Source of the DNA: Anaerolinea thermolimosa
GTDB lineage: Bacteria > Chloroflexota > Anaerolineae > Anaerolineales > Anaerolineaceae
DNA length: 64,000 nt
Reading direction: 5' to 3'
Assembly (NCBI RefSeq): GCF_001050195.2
Contig: NZ_DF967965.1
Location: 975,186-1,039,185, forward strand
Under the pieces are notes generated by a model, which worked only from the letters and a program-made list of their open reading frames with translations, was not told where the DNA came from and made no database searches. This document shows, piece after piece, positions 35,034 to 43,990 of this stretch. Both the position numbers and the translations under genes were made by a program. The first letter of the stretch is position 1. Every line of letters begins with the position of its first letter.

Positions 35034-37595
35034 ATGATTCCATCTCGGTTGTACCTTTCTGGATTTTTATCCTATCAGGATCCGGTGGAAGTGGATTTTA
35101 CGCCCCTGGAGCTGGCGTGTATTTCCGGGTCGAACGGAGCGGGAAAATCGTCGTTGCTTGATGCAATTACCTGGGCGTTGTTTGGCGAGGCCCGCGGTCG
35201 GGACGCTGATGCGTTAATCAACAATCAGGTAAACTCCGCGGAGGTGATTCTGGATTTTGATTACGAAAACAATCGCTATCGGATTCAACGGAGTAAATCG
35301 CGCGGAAAGACAACATTGCTGGAGCTGTATGTGTTGTCTCCAGAAGGTCAGTGGCGGGCAATGACGGAAAAATCGGTACGTGAAACCGAGAACCGCTTAC
35401 GATCCATCCTCAGGATGAATTACGAGACGTTCATCAATGCATCCTTTTTCCTTCAAGGGAAAGCTGATCAATTCACCCAGCAACAGCCTGCTAACCGCAA
35501 AAAGGTTCTGACAAATGTACTTGGCCTGGAAGTCTGGGAGTCCTATCGCATGACGGCAGCTGAAAAACGCCGCGGTGTAGAATACGAGCTACAGGTGTTG
35601 GAAAATCAACAGGCGGAAATCTCCGCTGAGTTGAGTCAGGAAAAGGAAAGAAAGGCCCGACTGGCAGAGCTTGAAGAACAACTCGATCAGCTGGTCAATC
35701 TGCGCCAGGCGAAAGAGTCCGAGCTGATCAGCCTTCAGCGATTGGCGGCTTCTCTGGAAGAACAACGTCGTCTGGTGGGTGTTTTAAAGGGGCGACTGGA
35801 TGAAACACGAGGACGGCTTACCCAATACAGGGAGCAGAAAGAAAAACTTGAAGAACAACGTATACAGTTGATGGAGAAGATCAGGCTTGCTAAAGATGTA
35901 GAGGCTGCCTATCAACAGTGGATAAAAGACCGCGAGACACTCGCTGATTTCGAAAAAACTGCCGAAAAATTCCGTGAAATTGTTGCCCGCCGTAATGCTC
36001 CGCTGAGTGCTATTCAGGCGGCACGTTCGGCGCTGGAGCAGGAACTGCGCACCCTCAGGGAAAACGCGGAGGCGATGGAGCGCAGTGAAGCAAAGCTGGC
36101 AACTCAAAATCAAGAACTCCCACTTCTACAGGGCGAAATACAGGCTCTTGAGGAACAGATTGCTCAGCGGAAAGCATACGAAGCCGAAGTGCAATCGCTT
36201 CAGGAAATGGCTGCTACGATGAAGGCGGAGAACGAGCGCTTGAAGGCTGAAATGCATGAATTACGTGGACGGATTGATCAATTACAGGAAATGGAAGGAG
36301 CTATCTGTCCGTTGTGTGGCCAACCTCTCAGCCCGGAAGAGCGGCGGAATCTCATCGAGGCTCTCGAAGCAGAGGGCAGGCAAAAGGGAGATGCGTACCG
36401 CGGTAACCAGGCGCGGTTGAAGGAAAATGAGGAAAAACGTCTTGAGTTGGGTCGGAAGCTTCAAGCTCTGGAGAAGGCCGAGGGGGCACTGCGCATAGCT
36501 ACTCGTGAATATGATCAGGTTGAAGCCGAGATTCAACGGTTGCAGGCAGAGATTACAAACTGGAAGAATAGCGGGGCCAAACGTCTCGAAGAAGTCCAGC
36601 GCATCCTTAAAGAAGAGGATTTTGCGCTTGAGGCCAGAGAAGCCCTAGCAGAAATAGATCGAGAAGCCTTGAATCTGGGATACGATGCGGCAGCCCATGA
36701 GGCTTTACGCCAGGCCGAAGAATTGGGGCGGAGGAGTGAGCAGGCTTTGCGCGAGATAGAGGCCGCCAGGGCTACTTTGGAGCCATTGGAGCGGCAAATA
36801 GCCGATCTGGAAGAAAAAATAAGCCGAGAGGCTGACCTTCTCTCTTCCCAGGAAAAAGAATACCAGGAGGCAGAGCAGAAATTCATCGAAGATTCTGCCG
36901 AATTGCCAGATCCAGAGAGCGCTGAAGCCGAGTTACAGGCATTGAAAGCGAAGGAGAACCGTTTGCGCATGGATGTGGGAATGGTCAGGCAGTCGGTGGC
37001 GGTTTTGGATGTGCTCCGCGAGCGGCAGGGAAGGTTGAGTCAGAAACGTGCGGAGCTGGCCATACAGATCAATCGCCTTAAGATCCTGGAACGCGCCTTT
37101 AGCAAAGATGGTGTGCCGGCTTTATTAATTGAACAGGCCTTGCCAGAAATTGAAGATCAGGCCAATGCGATTCTTGACCGATTAAGCAACGGCAGGATGT
37201 CGGTGCGGTTTGAAACTTTACGGGGTTTAAAATCGAAAAAAGATGAAAAGCGTGAAACCCTGGATATTGTCATCAGTGATGCGATGGGTGAGCGGGCATA
37301 CGAAATGTTTTCGGGCGGAGAGGCATTTCGAGTCAATTTTGCCATTCGGCTGGCTTTATCCAGGGTACTGGCACATCGGGCGGGAGCCCGTTTGCAAACT
37401 CTGTTTATCGATGAGGGGTTTGGCAGTCAGGACGCTGAGGGTCGGCAACGATTGCTGGAAGCCATCAATCTGGTGCGTTCAGATTTCGCCAAAATTATCG
37501 TAATCACTCATTTGGAAGACTTAAAAGAAGCTTTTCCGTCCCGGATTGAAGTGGAAAAAACTGTTCGAGGTTCTCGGTTGAGGGTAGTGGCGTGA
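35034..37595 (+). CDS. sbcC: SbcC/Rad50-type ATPase
   Basis: The 853-residue SMC-like protein has Walker A (ISGSNGAGKSSLLDAITWAL, about 31-50) and a Q-loop (FFLQGKADQFTQQQPA). It has long coiled coils with a zinc hook CPLCGQ near residue 424, the ABC signature FSGGEAFRVNFAIRLALSR, Walker B LFIDEGFGSQD and the D-loop. It is compact for an SbcC but within the range of bacterial Rad50-type proteins. It works with SbcD upstream. Its TGA overlaps the GTG start of the glycosyltransferase gene (GTGA). Confidence 0.95.
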   Translation: MIPSRLYLSGFLSYQDPVEVDFTPLELACISGSNGAGKSSLLDAITWALFGEARGRDADALINNQVNSAEVILDFDYENNRYRIQRSKSRGKTTLLELYVLSPEGQWRAMTEKSVRETENRLRSILRMNYETFINASFFLQGKADQFTQQQPANRKKVLTNVLGLEVWESYRMTAAEKRRGVEYELQVLENQQAEISAELSQEKERKARLAELEEQLDQLVNLRQAKESELISLQRLAASLEEQRRLVGVLKGRLDETRGRLTQYREQKEKLEEQRIQLMEKIRLAKDVEAAYQQWIKDRETLADFEKTAEKFREIVARRNAPLSAIQAARSALEQELRTLRENAEAMERSEAKLATQNQELPLLQGEIQALEEQIAQRKAYEAEVQSLQEMAATMKAENERLKAEMHELRGRIDQLQEMEGAICPLCGQPLSPEERRNLIEALEAEGRQKGDAYRGNQARLKENEEKRLELGRKLQALEKAEGALRIATREYDQVEAEIQRLQAEITNWKNSGAKRLEEVQRILKEEDFALEAREALAEIDREALNLGYDAAAHEALRQAEELGRRSEQALREIEAARATLEPLERQIADLEEKISREADLLSSQEKEYQEAEQKFIEDSAELPDPESAEAELQALKAKENRLRMDVGMVRQSVAVLDVLRERQGRLSQKRAELAIQINRLKILERAFSKDGVPALLIEQALPEIEDQANAILDRLSNGRMSVRFETLRGLKSKKDEKRETLDIVISDAMGERAYEMFSGGEAFRVNFAIRLALSRVLAHRAGARLQTLFIDEGFGSQDAEGRQRLLEAINLVRSDFAKIIVITHLEDLKEAFPSRIEVEKTVRGSRLRVVA

Positions 37596-38716
37596 GTGAA
37601 ATCATCCCGGTGCGCCTGGCGGTTCAACAACGCGTATTGCCTGCGTATCGGGCGGCATTCTTTGACTTGCTGGCACAGTCATGCGCCAATGGAATGAGTG
37701 TTTTCTACGGGGATCCACGACCGGACGAAGCACTTGGGGCTCAGGGTGAGTTAAAGGTCGCTGAAAGAGGGTATGCGGAGAACCTTTACCTTGGCAGTGG
37801 ACGGCTTTATGCCTGTTTTCAACGGGGAATGATAAACTGGCTGGAGGCGTGGCAGCCTGATGTGCTTATTGTGGAAGCCAATCCAAGGTATTTGAGTACG
37901 CCACGCGCTGTCCTCTGGATGAAGGCACACGGAAGGCCGGTAATTGGCTGGGGACTTGGTGCACCGCCCGCGGGAAGCTTCTGGCGAAGGATATTGCGCG
38001 AGCGTTTTCTGAGGCAATTTGATGCATTGATTACTTACAGCAAGGCTGGTTTTGAGCAATATCAGAGAGCTGGTTTCAGGGGAGACAGGATTTTCATCGC
38101 CCCCAATGCTGTTGCTCCACGGCCAGCGGGTTCATGCCCGGAACGCCCTGATTCATTTCGCGGCCGCCCGATGGTTCTTTATGTTGGCCGGTTGCAACCC
38201 CGCAAACGGGTAGATATGCTCATTCGGGCCTGCGCTCGGTTACCCGAGTCCATTCGCCCTCGCCTGGTGGTGGTGGGAGATGGTCCTGAGAGGGCGGCGC
38301 TCGAGGCTCTGGCCAAAGAAGTATATCCTGAGACGGAGTTTCCTGGAGAGAAAAGGGGGGGCGACCTTGCTCCCATCTGGGCTGAGGCAGATCTATTTGT
38401 CCTGCCGGGGACAGGGGGGCTGGCCGTGCAGGAGGCGATGGCCGCGGGGTTACCGGTGATCGTCGCGGAGGCCGATGGTACCCAGGTGGACCTGGTCCGA
38501 GAAGAAAATGGTTGGCGTTTACGACCCGGAGATGAAGAGCATCTGGTAGTTACCCTTCAGGAGGCACTCGCCGATCCTGCTCGTTTACGCAGAATGGGCA
38601 GGGCGAGTTATCGCATTGTGGATCAGGAGATTAACCTGGAGGCTATGGTGAATGGATTTTTTCAGGCAATGAAAAGTGTCTGGTTAGGGAATGATTCGGA
38701 GAACCCCAGGGCCTGA
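37592..38716 (+). CDS. Glycosyltransferase, GT4-like (GT-B fold)
   Basis: The 374-residue protein has the C-terminal GT-B nucleotide-sugar site: VLYVGRLQPRKRVDMLIRAC, LVVVGDGPERAAL and FVLPGTGGLAVQEAMAAGLP with the E-x7-E-like region. It should transfer a sugar from an activated donor to a glycan, lipid or other acceptor at the inner face of the membrane. The start is GTG overlapping sbcC's stop; no better ATG is available before conserved sequence. The second glycosyltransferase follows after 27 nt. Confidence 0.85.
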   Translation: MSEIIPVRLAVQQRVLPAYRAAFFDLLAQSCANGMSVFYGDPRPDEALGAQGELKVAERGYAENLYLGSGRLYACFQRGMINWLEAWQPDVLIVEANPRYLSTPRAVLWMKAHGRPVIGWGLGAPPAGSFWRRILRERFLRQFDALITYSKAGFEQYQRAGFRGDRIFIAPNAVAPRPAGSCPERPDSFRGRPMVLYVGRLQPRKRVDMLIRACARLPESIRPRLVVVGDGPERAALEALAKEVYPETEFPGEKRGGDLAPIWAEADLFVLPGTGGLAVQEAMAAGLPVIVAEADGTQVDLVREENGWRLRPGDEEHLVVTLQEALADPARLRRMGRASYRIVDQEINLEAMVNGFFQAMKSVWLGNDSENPRA

Positions 38717-38743
38717 TGTTTTCTCAAACAGGTGGATGATTTT

Positions 38744-39964
38744 ATGACCAACCATGTGGTAATCGTAGCTGATGGCCGTAGCCCGACAACTCGACGCTAC
38801 CTGGCGTCTATCCGTCCGTTGGGATACCGCGTAACGCTTGTGTCTACCTTCCCTTGCGCACCTGTGGACGGGGTTGAGGCGCTTTATGTGTTGCCAGTGG
38901 CGTTTGCCAGAACGGCTGGAACTCAGTCCGGGTCCGGGTCTTTAAACCCGGCGATGGCTAACCGTGGATCGAAAAAATTGGTTGCCCGGTTTCGTTCTGT
39001 TTTGCTCTCTGCACGGTATTTCCTGGGGCCGATTACGCTTTGGGCCTATCAAAAAAAATTGGTGCGGCTCATTCATAACCTGAAGCCCGATTTAATCCAC
39101 GCGATGCGCATTCCTTTTGAGGGAATGTTAAGCCGGGTAGTTCCGGAAGAGGTTCCACTGGTGGTGTCTGTTTGGGGGAATGATCTGACCCTTCATGCGA
39201 GGGGATCGCCCTGGATGGGCAATCTCACCCGACAGACGCTTGAAAGGGCAAATGCGCTGGTTGCAGATACCAGCCGCGACATTCGTTTGGGACGTGCCTG
39301 GGGATTTGCGGCCGAGAAACCCGCGATGGTTATTCCGGGGTCGGGCGGGGTGGATCTGGATGAAATTGCACGTATTCGGTATAACCGGATTGACCCTTTA
39401 ACCGATTTCTTACCGGCGGGTGTTCCTCTGGTGGTAAACCCGCGCGGGTTTCGCCCGGGATCGGTGCGGAATGACACTTTCTTTGAGGCAATTCCACTGG
39501 TGTTACAGCGAAACCCTCAGGTTGCTTTCATCTGTCCGGCGATGGCCGGGCAACCAGAGGCACTTCAGGCCATTCAAAAGTACCAGCTGAAACATAAATT
39601 GTATCTATTACCCCATCTGCCCCAGCCGCATTTGTGGGATTTATTTGTTCGTTCCAGTGTGGTGGTTTCGATCAGTCAGCACGATGGCACCCCTAATTCT
39701 TTGCTCGAAGCACTTGCCTGTGAATGCTTCCCGGTGGCTGGGGATATTGAATCTCTACGAGAATGGATTATTCCCGGAGTAAATGGCCTGCTTGTAGAAC
39801 CAGGAAAGCCCGATGCAACAGCCGAAGCGATTCTGATTGCTCTGGAGGAATCGGGATTACGGCAACGGGCAGCAGAAATGAACAAACGGCTCATTCGAGA
39901 AAGAGCCGATGTTCAGATCGTTCGTGAAAAAGTCCGAACTTTTTACGATGAAATTCTCAAATAG
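38744..39964 (+). CDS. Glycosyltransferase, GT4-like
   Basis: The protein of about 406 residues starts MTNHVVIVADGRSPTTRRYL and contains the N-terminal LIHAMRIPFEGML segment. The donor-site region is VVSISQHDGTPNSLLEALAC, then GVNGLLVEPGKPDATAEAIL. The ATG at 38744 has AGGTGG at 38730-38735. The frame opens four codons earlier at a GTG, which is less likely. It probably acts with the preceding transferase on the same surface glycan. Confidence 0.85.
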   Translation: MTNHVVIVADGRSPTTRRYLASIRPLGYRVTLVSTFPCAPVDGVEALYVLPVAFARTAGTQSGSGSLNPAMANRGSKKLVARFRSVLLSARYFLGPITLWAYQKKLVRLIHNLKPDLIHAMRIPFEGMLSRVVPEEVPLVVSVWGNDLTLHARGSPWMGNLTRQTLERANALVADTSRDIRLGRAWGFAAEKPAMVIPGSGGVDLDEIARIRYNRIDPLTDFLPAGVPLVVNPRGFRPGSVRNDTFFEAIPLVLQRNPQVAFICPAMAGQPEALQAIQKYQLKHKLYLLPHLPQPHLWDLFVRSSVVVSISQHDGTPNSLLEALACECFPVAGDIESLREWIIPGVNGLLVEPGKPDATAEAILIALEESGLRQRAAEMNKRLIRERADVQIVREKVRTFYDEILK

Positions 39965-39993
39965 GGGTGTGGTATCCCCGATTATTGCCAATC

Positions 39994-40218
39994 TTACTTG
40001 AGGAAGAAAGACAGGACAATCAGGATGATGAAGAATGAACCGGCAAGCGTTCCGATCCTCTTCAGATCCTTAATCACGTAAGTATAATCGGGGTTGAACT
40101 CTGCCTGCGCTACCCGGCGCCCAGGTGTAGCTGTAGAAGGGGCAGGTGAAGGCGAGGAGGCATTTTCGGTTGCCGGACGTGCTGAGCGAGAGACATTGCG
40201 TTTATATTTTTTTGCCAT
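39994..40218 (-). CDS. Small basic single-pass membrane protein
   Basis: The 74-residue protein has a very basic start (MAKKYKRNVSRSARP), a Ser/Pro/Thr-rich middle and a C-terminal transmembrane helix (TLAGSFFIILIVLSFFLK). No family is recognised. It follows the sortase gene by 28 nt on the same strand and may be its partner. The topology (basic head inside, helix at the C-terminus) resembles a tail-anchored protein. Confidence 0.7.
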   Translation of the reverse strand: MAKKYKRNVSRSARPATENASSPSPAPSTATPGRRVAQAEFNPDYTYVIKDLKRIGTLAGSFFIILIVLSFFLK

Positions 40219-40246
40219 AGATATACTCCTGTAATCGGGTGGATGA

Positions 40247-41152
40247 TTATTTCGTTCCCTGTAATTCTGCGGTCACAACAATGCGTTGATTGTCTACCAT
40301 GTATGGGTAACAGGAAATTAAGGTGAGGATGGCCTCCTGGGTAGGGTTCATGACATCTACCCTTGTGGGTTCTACAATTTGGGTTTGTTTGACAATATAT
40401 ACATAGACCTGTTGCGAGGTAGAAAGAAGAATCTCGTCTCCCGGGTTGAGGCGGTCAAGATCGCGAAAGATTTCACCAAAGACATCGTTATGAGCCGAAA
40501 GGACGATGTTCCCTTTTTGCCCGGGATTGGGGGTTCCAATGTGTTGGCCTACCCCTTTTTTTAATTGTTCCCAACCATCTCCCTGAACGACCGGCGCATC
40601 AACACCAATGGCCTGAATTTGAATGCGGGTGGCATGAGCCGGGCCAGGGGTAGGCAGGGGAATGCTGGCCAGAGATTGCACCAGAGGCCGAAGATGTTCA
40701 GGGATTTCTTCTTCGTTGAACCGTGTCCCGCCTGGCTCGGTTGGTGGAGTATGCCCCGACGGCAGGATGACTGCGCTGATGAGCGGTGTGGGTGAAGGGG
40801 TGGGCTGGGTGAGAGCTGAGGCTACTTCGCGATTAAGATTACGGAGGAGCGTCATCCCATTGAATAATACGAAAGCCAACCCGAGGACCGCGGCCAGCTC
40901 AATAAAGAGAAGTGCCCGGTCAAACCAGACCCTTACCCGGGGTTTTGACTCTGCCGGGTTTTCATCTTCGAGCAACAGGGGTTCAGAATGGCTATCCACC
41001 GGTGAGGTCAGGGGTGGAGGTTCAACCATAATGACTCGTCCGGTACGGCGATAATGCTCCAGGCGTTTGTGGCGTTCGCTGCGGCGTTTTTCAATGAGCA
41101 GCTGGCGAAGCTCATCCACTGTCAGGTCTTCAAGTGACCGGTTTCGAGCCAC
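40247..41152 (-). CDS. Sortase-family transpeptidase
   Basis: The 301-residue protein has a basic cytosolic head, a transmembrane helix at about 80-100, a Thr/Pro linker and a sortase domain at about 172-300. The catalytic set is His221 (VLSAHNDVF), Cys281 (TLISCYPYM) and Arg290. The signature is TLISC in place of the usual TLxTC. The layout resembles class D/E sortases of non-Firmicutes. It should join cell-surface proteins to an amino acceptor, or process pilins. I did not see an LPxTG-type substrate in this window. Confidence 0.88.
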   Translation of the reverse strand: MARNRSLEDLTVDELRQLLIEKRRSERHKRLEHYRRTGRVIMVEPPPLTSPVDSHSEPLLLEDENPAESKPRVRVWFDRALLFIELAAVLGLAFVLFNGMTLLRNLNREVASALTQPTPSPTPLISAVILPSGHTPPTEPGGTRFNEEEIPEHLRPLVQSLASIPLPTPGPAHATRIQIQAIGVDAPVVQGDGWEQLKKGVGQHIGTPNPGQKGNIVLSAHNDVFGEIFRDLDRLNPGDEILLSTSQQVYVYIVKQTQIVEPTRVDVMNPTQEAILTLISCYPYMVDNQRIVVTAELQGTK

Positions 41153-41315
41153 GGATCTCTTCCCTCATCATCAACAAAAGTCTTCGGCAAAGATTATACC
41201 GCAGAACCAGTGAGAACCAGCCTTCCTGTTTTATGGCTATACCTGGAACTCCATTTCACTCCCAGCGTCATAACAGTGAAGGAGCCTGAAAGGATATCGG
41301 GAAGGAGAAGAAGAG

Positions 41316-41558
41316 ATGAAGGTGCTCAAGGCGCTTTTTTTGTTGTTCCTGGTGCTGCTGTTCCTGATGGCGGCGATCCCAACCAATGATGCAGGAGCCG
41401 ACCATAACCGAATACCTGCCCCGACGCCGACCAGGGGTGAAGCCTCGATGTTGCATCTCCATTCTGTTAATCCTGGCTGGCTGTGGACGGAATCCAAGGG
41501 AGACTGTTTTCTGAAGGATAGTGTTTCTCGATGGAGTGAAATTGGCCTTATGGCATGA
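41316..41558 (+). CDS. Possible small secreted or membrane protein
   Basis: An 80-codon frame begins at an ATG with AAGGAG 8 nt upstream. Residues 1-27 form an ideal signal peptide or membrane helix (MKVLKALFLLFLVLLFLMAA). The rest (about 50 residues, with Pro/Thr and one Cys) is unlike anything I know. The good ribosome-binding site and start support a real gene, but the C-terminal codon pattern is unremarkable and it could be spurious. Confidence 0.45.
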   Translation: MKVLKALFLLFLVLLFLMAAIPTNDAGADHNRIPAPTPTRGEASMLHLHSVNPGWLWTESKGDCFLKDSVSRWSEIGLMA

Positions 41559-41587
41559 ATTGACAAATTCGGGTAAACTTCCCTTCG

Positions 41588-43012
41588 ATGAACTCGCAGT
41601 CTCTCCGTTTTTCTCCACACTGGTTGGTCTGGTTGGCCGGAATAATCTTTGGGCTTTCGGCATGTTCGCCGTTTGGCCTACAACCAAAGCTGGTGCATCC
41701 GAACGAAGACCAACTCCAGGCCAAGAGTACACCGACCCCTGTCGAAACCCGCCCTCATCCTTTTCTATCAGCAACCCCCAGCCCAACACCAGTCATTGAT
41801 CTGAATATAATCCGGGGCGAGGAGGTCACCCTATGGCATCCCTTCGCTGGTAAGGTTGCCGAGGTGCTGAACCAGTTGGCAGACGAATTTACCCGGCAAA
41901 ATTCATACGGGATTCGGGTAAGTGCTGTGTCAGTGGGAAGTGAGGATATATTAGCGAGCAGCCCTGGAATTTCTGCCGGGGAAAATCCACCTCATCTGGT
42001 GCTCGCCCCGTCGGTTTTGCTTACCCGCTGGGGAAAGGACGGAGTGGTGATTCCGCTTGATGATTGGATGAGGGCTCCGGAGATGGGCCTTTCACAAGAG
42101 GTGATAGGATCGATCCGTCAGGTTTTCTGGGAACAGGATCGGGTAGATCAAAAGCAGGTAGGTATACCGGCCCTGCGAACAGCGTATGGGCTGATCTACA
42201 ATCAGTCATGGGCGCAGGAACTTGGTTATAACGCTCCCCCATCGACGGTTGACCAGTTCCGTGAGCAGATGTGTGCAGCGGCCCAGGCCAATAACCGCAG
42301 TCCTTACCTGGAAAAACGTGGCACAGGAGGGTGGCTGGCGGATTTTTCTTCGACGACGGCGATCAGCTGGTTGAGTGCATTTGGAACACGATTCGAAAAG
42401 GAAAATGCGCCTGTGAGTTTCCAATTCGATCAACCTGGAGCGCTCAGGGCATTACAATTTTTACGCAAGATGCAACTGGATGGGTGTATATGGGTCGGGC
42501 GCAATCCTGTTCCTCAGCAGTATTTTGCCGAACGTTATACCCTGGCCTATTCGGGCACTTTACAGATGCTTGCTTCTCAGCAACGCATGCTGAGTAATGT
42601 GGGTTCTGAAGATCAATGGCTTTTCATACCCTATCCCTCTGTGGATGGAGTTCCCATTGCATTATCAGATGGGTATTCTTATGGTATTTTCCATTCCTCT
42701 TCGACGAAGGAAAGCGCTGCCTGGATTTTCATTGCCTGGCTGAGTCGTCCTGAGCAGCAGATACGCCTGAATGAAGCGTATTCAGGGTTGCTTTTGGGAG
42801 AAGGACAGCCGGTTAAAACTTCCATTTCAAAGCAGATCGGGGAGATTTACTCAACCCTTCGGCCAGCCCCTGCTTCTCCAGATTGGTTGATTGTCCGCCG
42901 CCCCCTGGAAGATGCCTTCTGGCAGGTCTTTAACCTGGCTTCTGAGGAACAACTGGTTTCAATTCTGCCCCAGTTGGACGAGATGATCGCAGAATTATCT
43001 CAGAAACCCTGA
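41588..43012 (+). CDS. Extracellular solute-binding lipoprotein (family 1)
   Basis: The 474-residue protein has a lipoprotein signal (HWLVWLAGIIFGLSACSPFG, lipobox LSAC) and a Thr/Pro linker. A two-lobed sugar-binding fold follows: EEVTLWHPFAGKVAEVLNQLADEF, KQVGIPALRTAYGLIYNQ and SDGYSYGIFHSSSTKESAAWIFIAWL. Such proteins feed sugars or oligosaccharides to ABC permeases. No permease or ATPase gene is adjacent, so it is an orphan here. It is followed by a sigma-like membrane protein gene, which may indicate a sensing role. Confidence 0.85.
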   Translation: MNSQSLRFSPHWLVWLAGIIFGLSACSPFGLQPKLVHPNEDQLQAKSTPTPVETRPHPFLSATPSPTPVIDLNIIRGEEVTLWHPFAGKVAEVLNQLADEFTRQNSYGIRVSAVSVGSEDILASSPGISAGENPPHLVLAPSVLLTRWGKDGVVIPLDDWMRAPEMGLSQEVIGSIRQVFWEQDRVDQKQVGIPALRTAYGLIYNQSWAQELGYNAPPSTVDQFREQMCAAAQANNRSPYLEKRGTGGWLADFSSTTAISWLSAFGTRFEKENAPVSFQFDQPGALRALQFLRKMQLDGCIWVGRNPVPQQYFAERYTLAYSGTLQMLASQQRMLSNVGSEDQWLFIPYPSVDGVPIALSDGYSYGIFHSSSTKESAAWIFIAWLSRPEQQIRLNEAYSGLLLGEGQPVKTSISKQIGEIYSTLRPAPASPDWLIVRRPLEDAFWQVFNLASEEQLVSILPQLDEMIAELSQKP

Positions 43013-43096
43013 GGTTCTGCGTATGGAATGGGTTTGCCCGGATGAGTCTTTGGAGCAAAGGTTGAGTAAGACAACAGACCGTAAAAAGGGGGGCAG

Positions 43097-43795
43097 GTGA
43101 ACGATCAATACCACGAAAAGCGCGAAGCGTTTCTTTTACATTATCATGAGCAAGTGATTCCAGTATACCGCTATCACTTAATTCGATGTGGCGACTGGCA
43201 GGAGGCCCTGGTCTGGACAGCGGAAACGTTCCGGCTGGCCAGACAGTGGTTCTCTAAAATTTCCGGGGCAGAGTTTAAAATCTGGTTGTTTCGTATTGCG
43301 GTTTCAATACATTCACAATTTCGGACGATGCCTGTCGTTTCCGAGAGTTTTTTCTATCCACCCCAGGATCAACTCGCGAGGCTGGCACAAGTAGCAGAAA
43401 TCCATGAGAGATGGCGAAAATTACCCGTAAAACAACAAGACGCCATGGCTCTTTACCTCTTTGCCGGTCTGGAAACGACTGAGGTTGCTGATGTGATCGG
43501 CTGGAAACTGGATGTGACGCTGGAAAGGCTCTCGTATACCGCAGCCAGAGATAATGATCTACGTCTCCTGGCCGCTGATCTTTATCCAGAGGGATATTTA
43601 ATCAATCAACTTGAAGCAGAACTCAAACAGGAGCAATCATTCTCCCGGGTAAGATGGCTCTCCTGGGAGCCTGGATGGTTATGGATGCAATACCGGGTTG
43701 GGCAAGCCATCATGCTTCTGTTGCAAATAACGATTACCCTGATTCTGTTCCTGTTATTTATTCTGGGAATAGGGGCTTTTTCGCATGGCAATTAG
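43097..43795 (+). CDS. Sigma-70-like (ECF) protein with C-terminal membrane helix
   Basis: The 232-residue protein has an N-terminal part resembling ECF region 2 (FLLHYHEQVIPVYRYHLIRC; EALVWTAETFRLARQWF). A region-4-like part lies at about 108-160 (RWRKLPVKQQDAMALYLFAG, then TTEVADVIGWKLDVTLERL). Both are clearly degenerate. The last 30 residues form a membrane helix (IMLLLQITITLILFLLFILG). It may be a membrane-tethered sigma factor or a non-sigma regulator derived from one. Start GTG 43097 is preceded by a G-rich GGGGGGC stretch. It lies between the orphan solute-binding protein and a zinc-ribbon membrane protein. Confidence 0.65.
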   Translation: MNDQYHEKREAFLLHYHEQVIPVYRYHLIRCGDWQEALVWTAETFRLARQWFSKISGAEFKIWLFRIAVSIHSQFRTMPVVSESFFYPPQDQLARLAQVAEIHERWRKLPVKQQDAMALYLFAGLETTEVADVIGWKLDVTLERLSYTAARDNDLRLLAADLYPEGYLINQLEAELKQEQSFSRVRWLSWEPGWLWMQYRVGQAIMLLLQITITLILFLLFILGIGAFSHGN

Positions 43796-43990
43796 GCTCT
43801 TATTCCAAACAACCTCGTTGGCGTGGGCTATTGTTGAAGTAACAGGTCACAGGTCCAGGTAAAAAGCAACGATTCTTCAACGTTTGATTCCAGTAATTTT
43901 CTTATAATTGAGTGCGAAGCGGTACCGGATGCTTTCCACTGCGGGTGGTATCAAAGGTAATTCCATTTTCTCTATCTCCCTTCATAATCT

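Noticed and set aside
41560..41565. Perfect TTGACA (-35) before the solute-binding protein gene
   Set aside because: No -10 box lies 16-18 nt downstream; the nearest AT-rich hexamer (TAAACT) is only 8 nt away.
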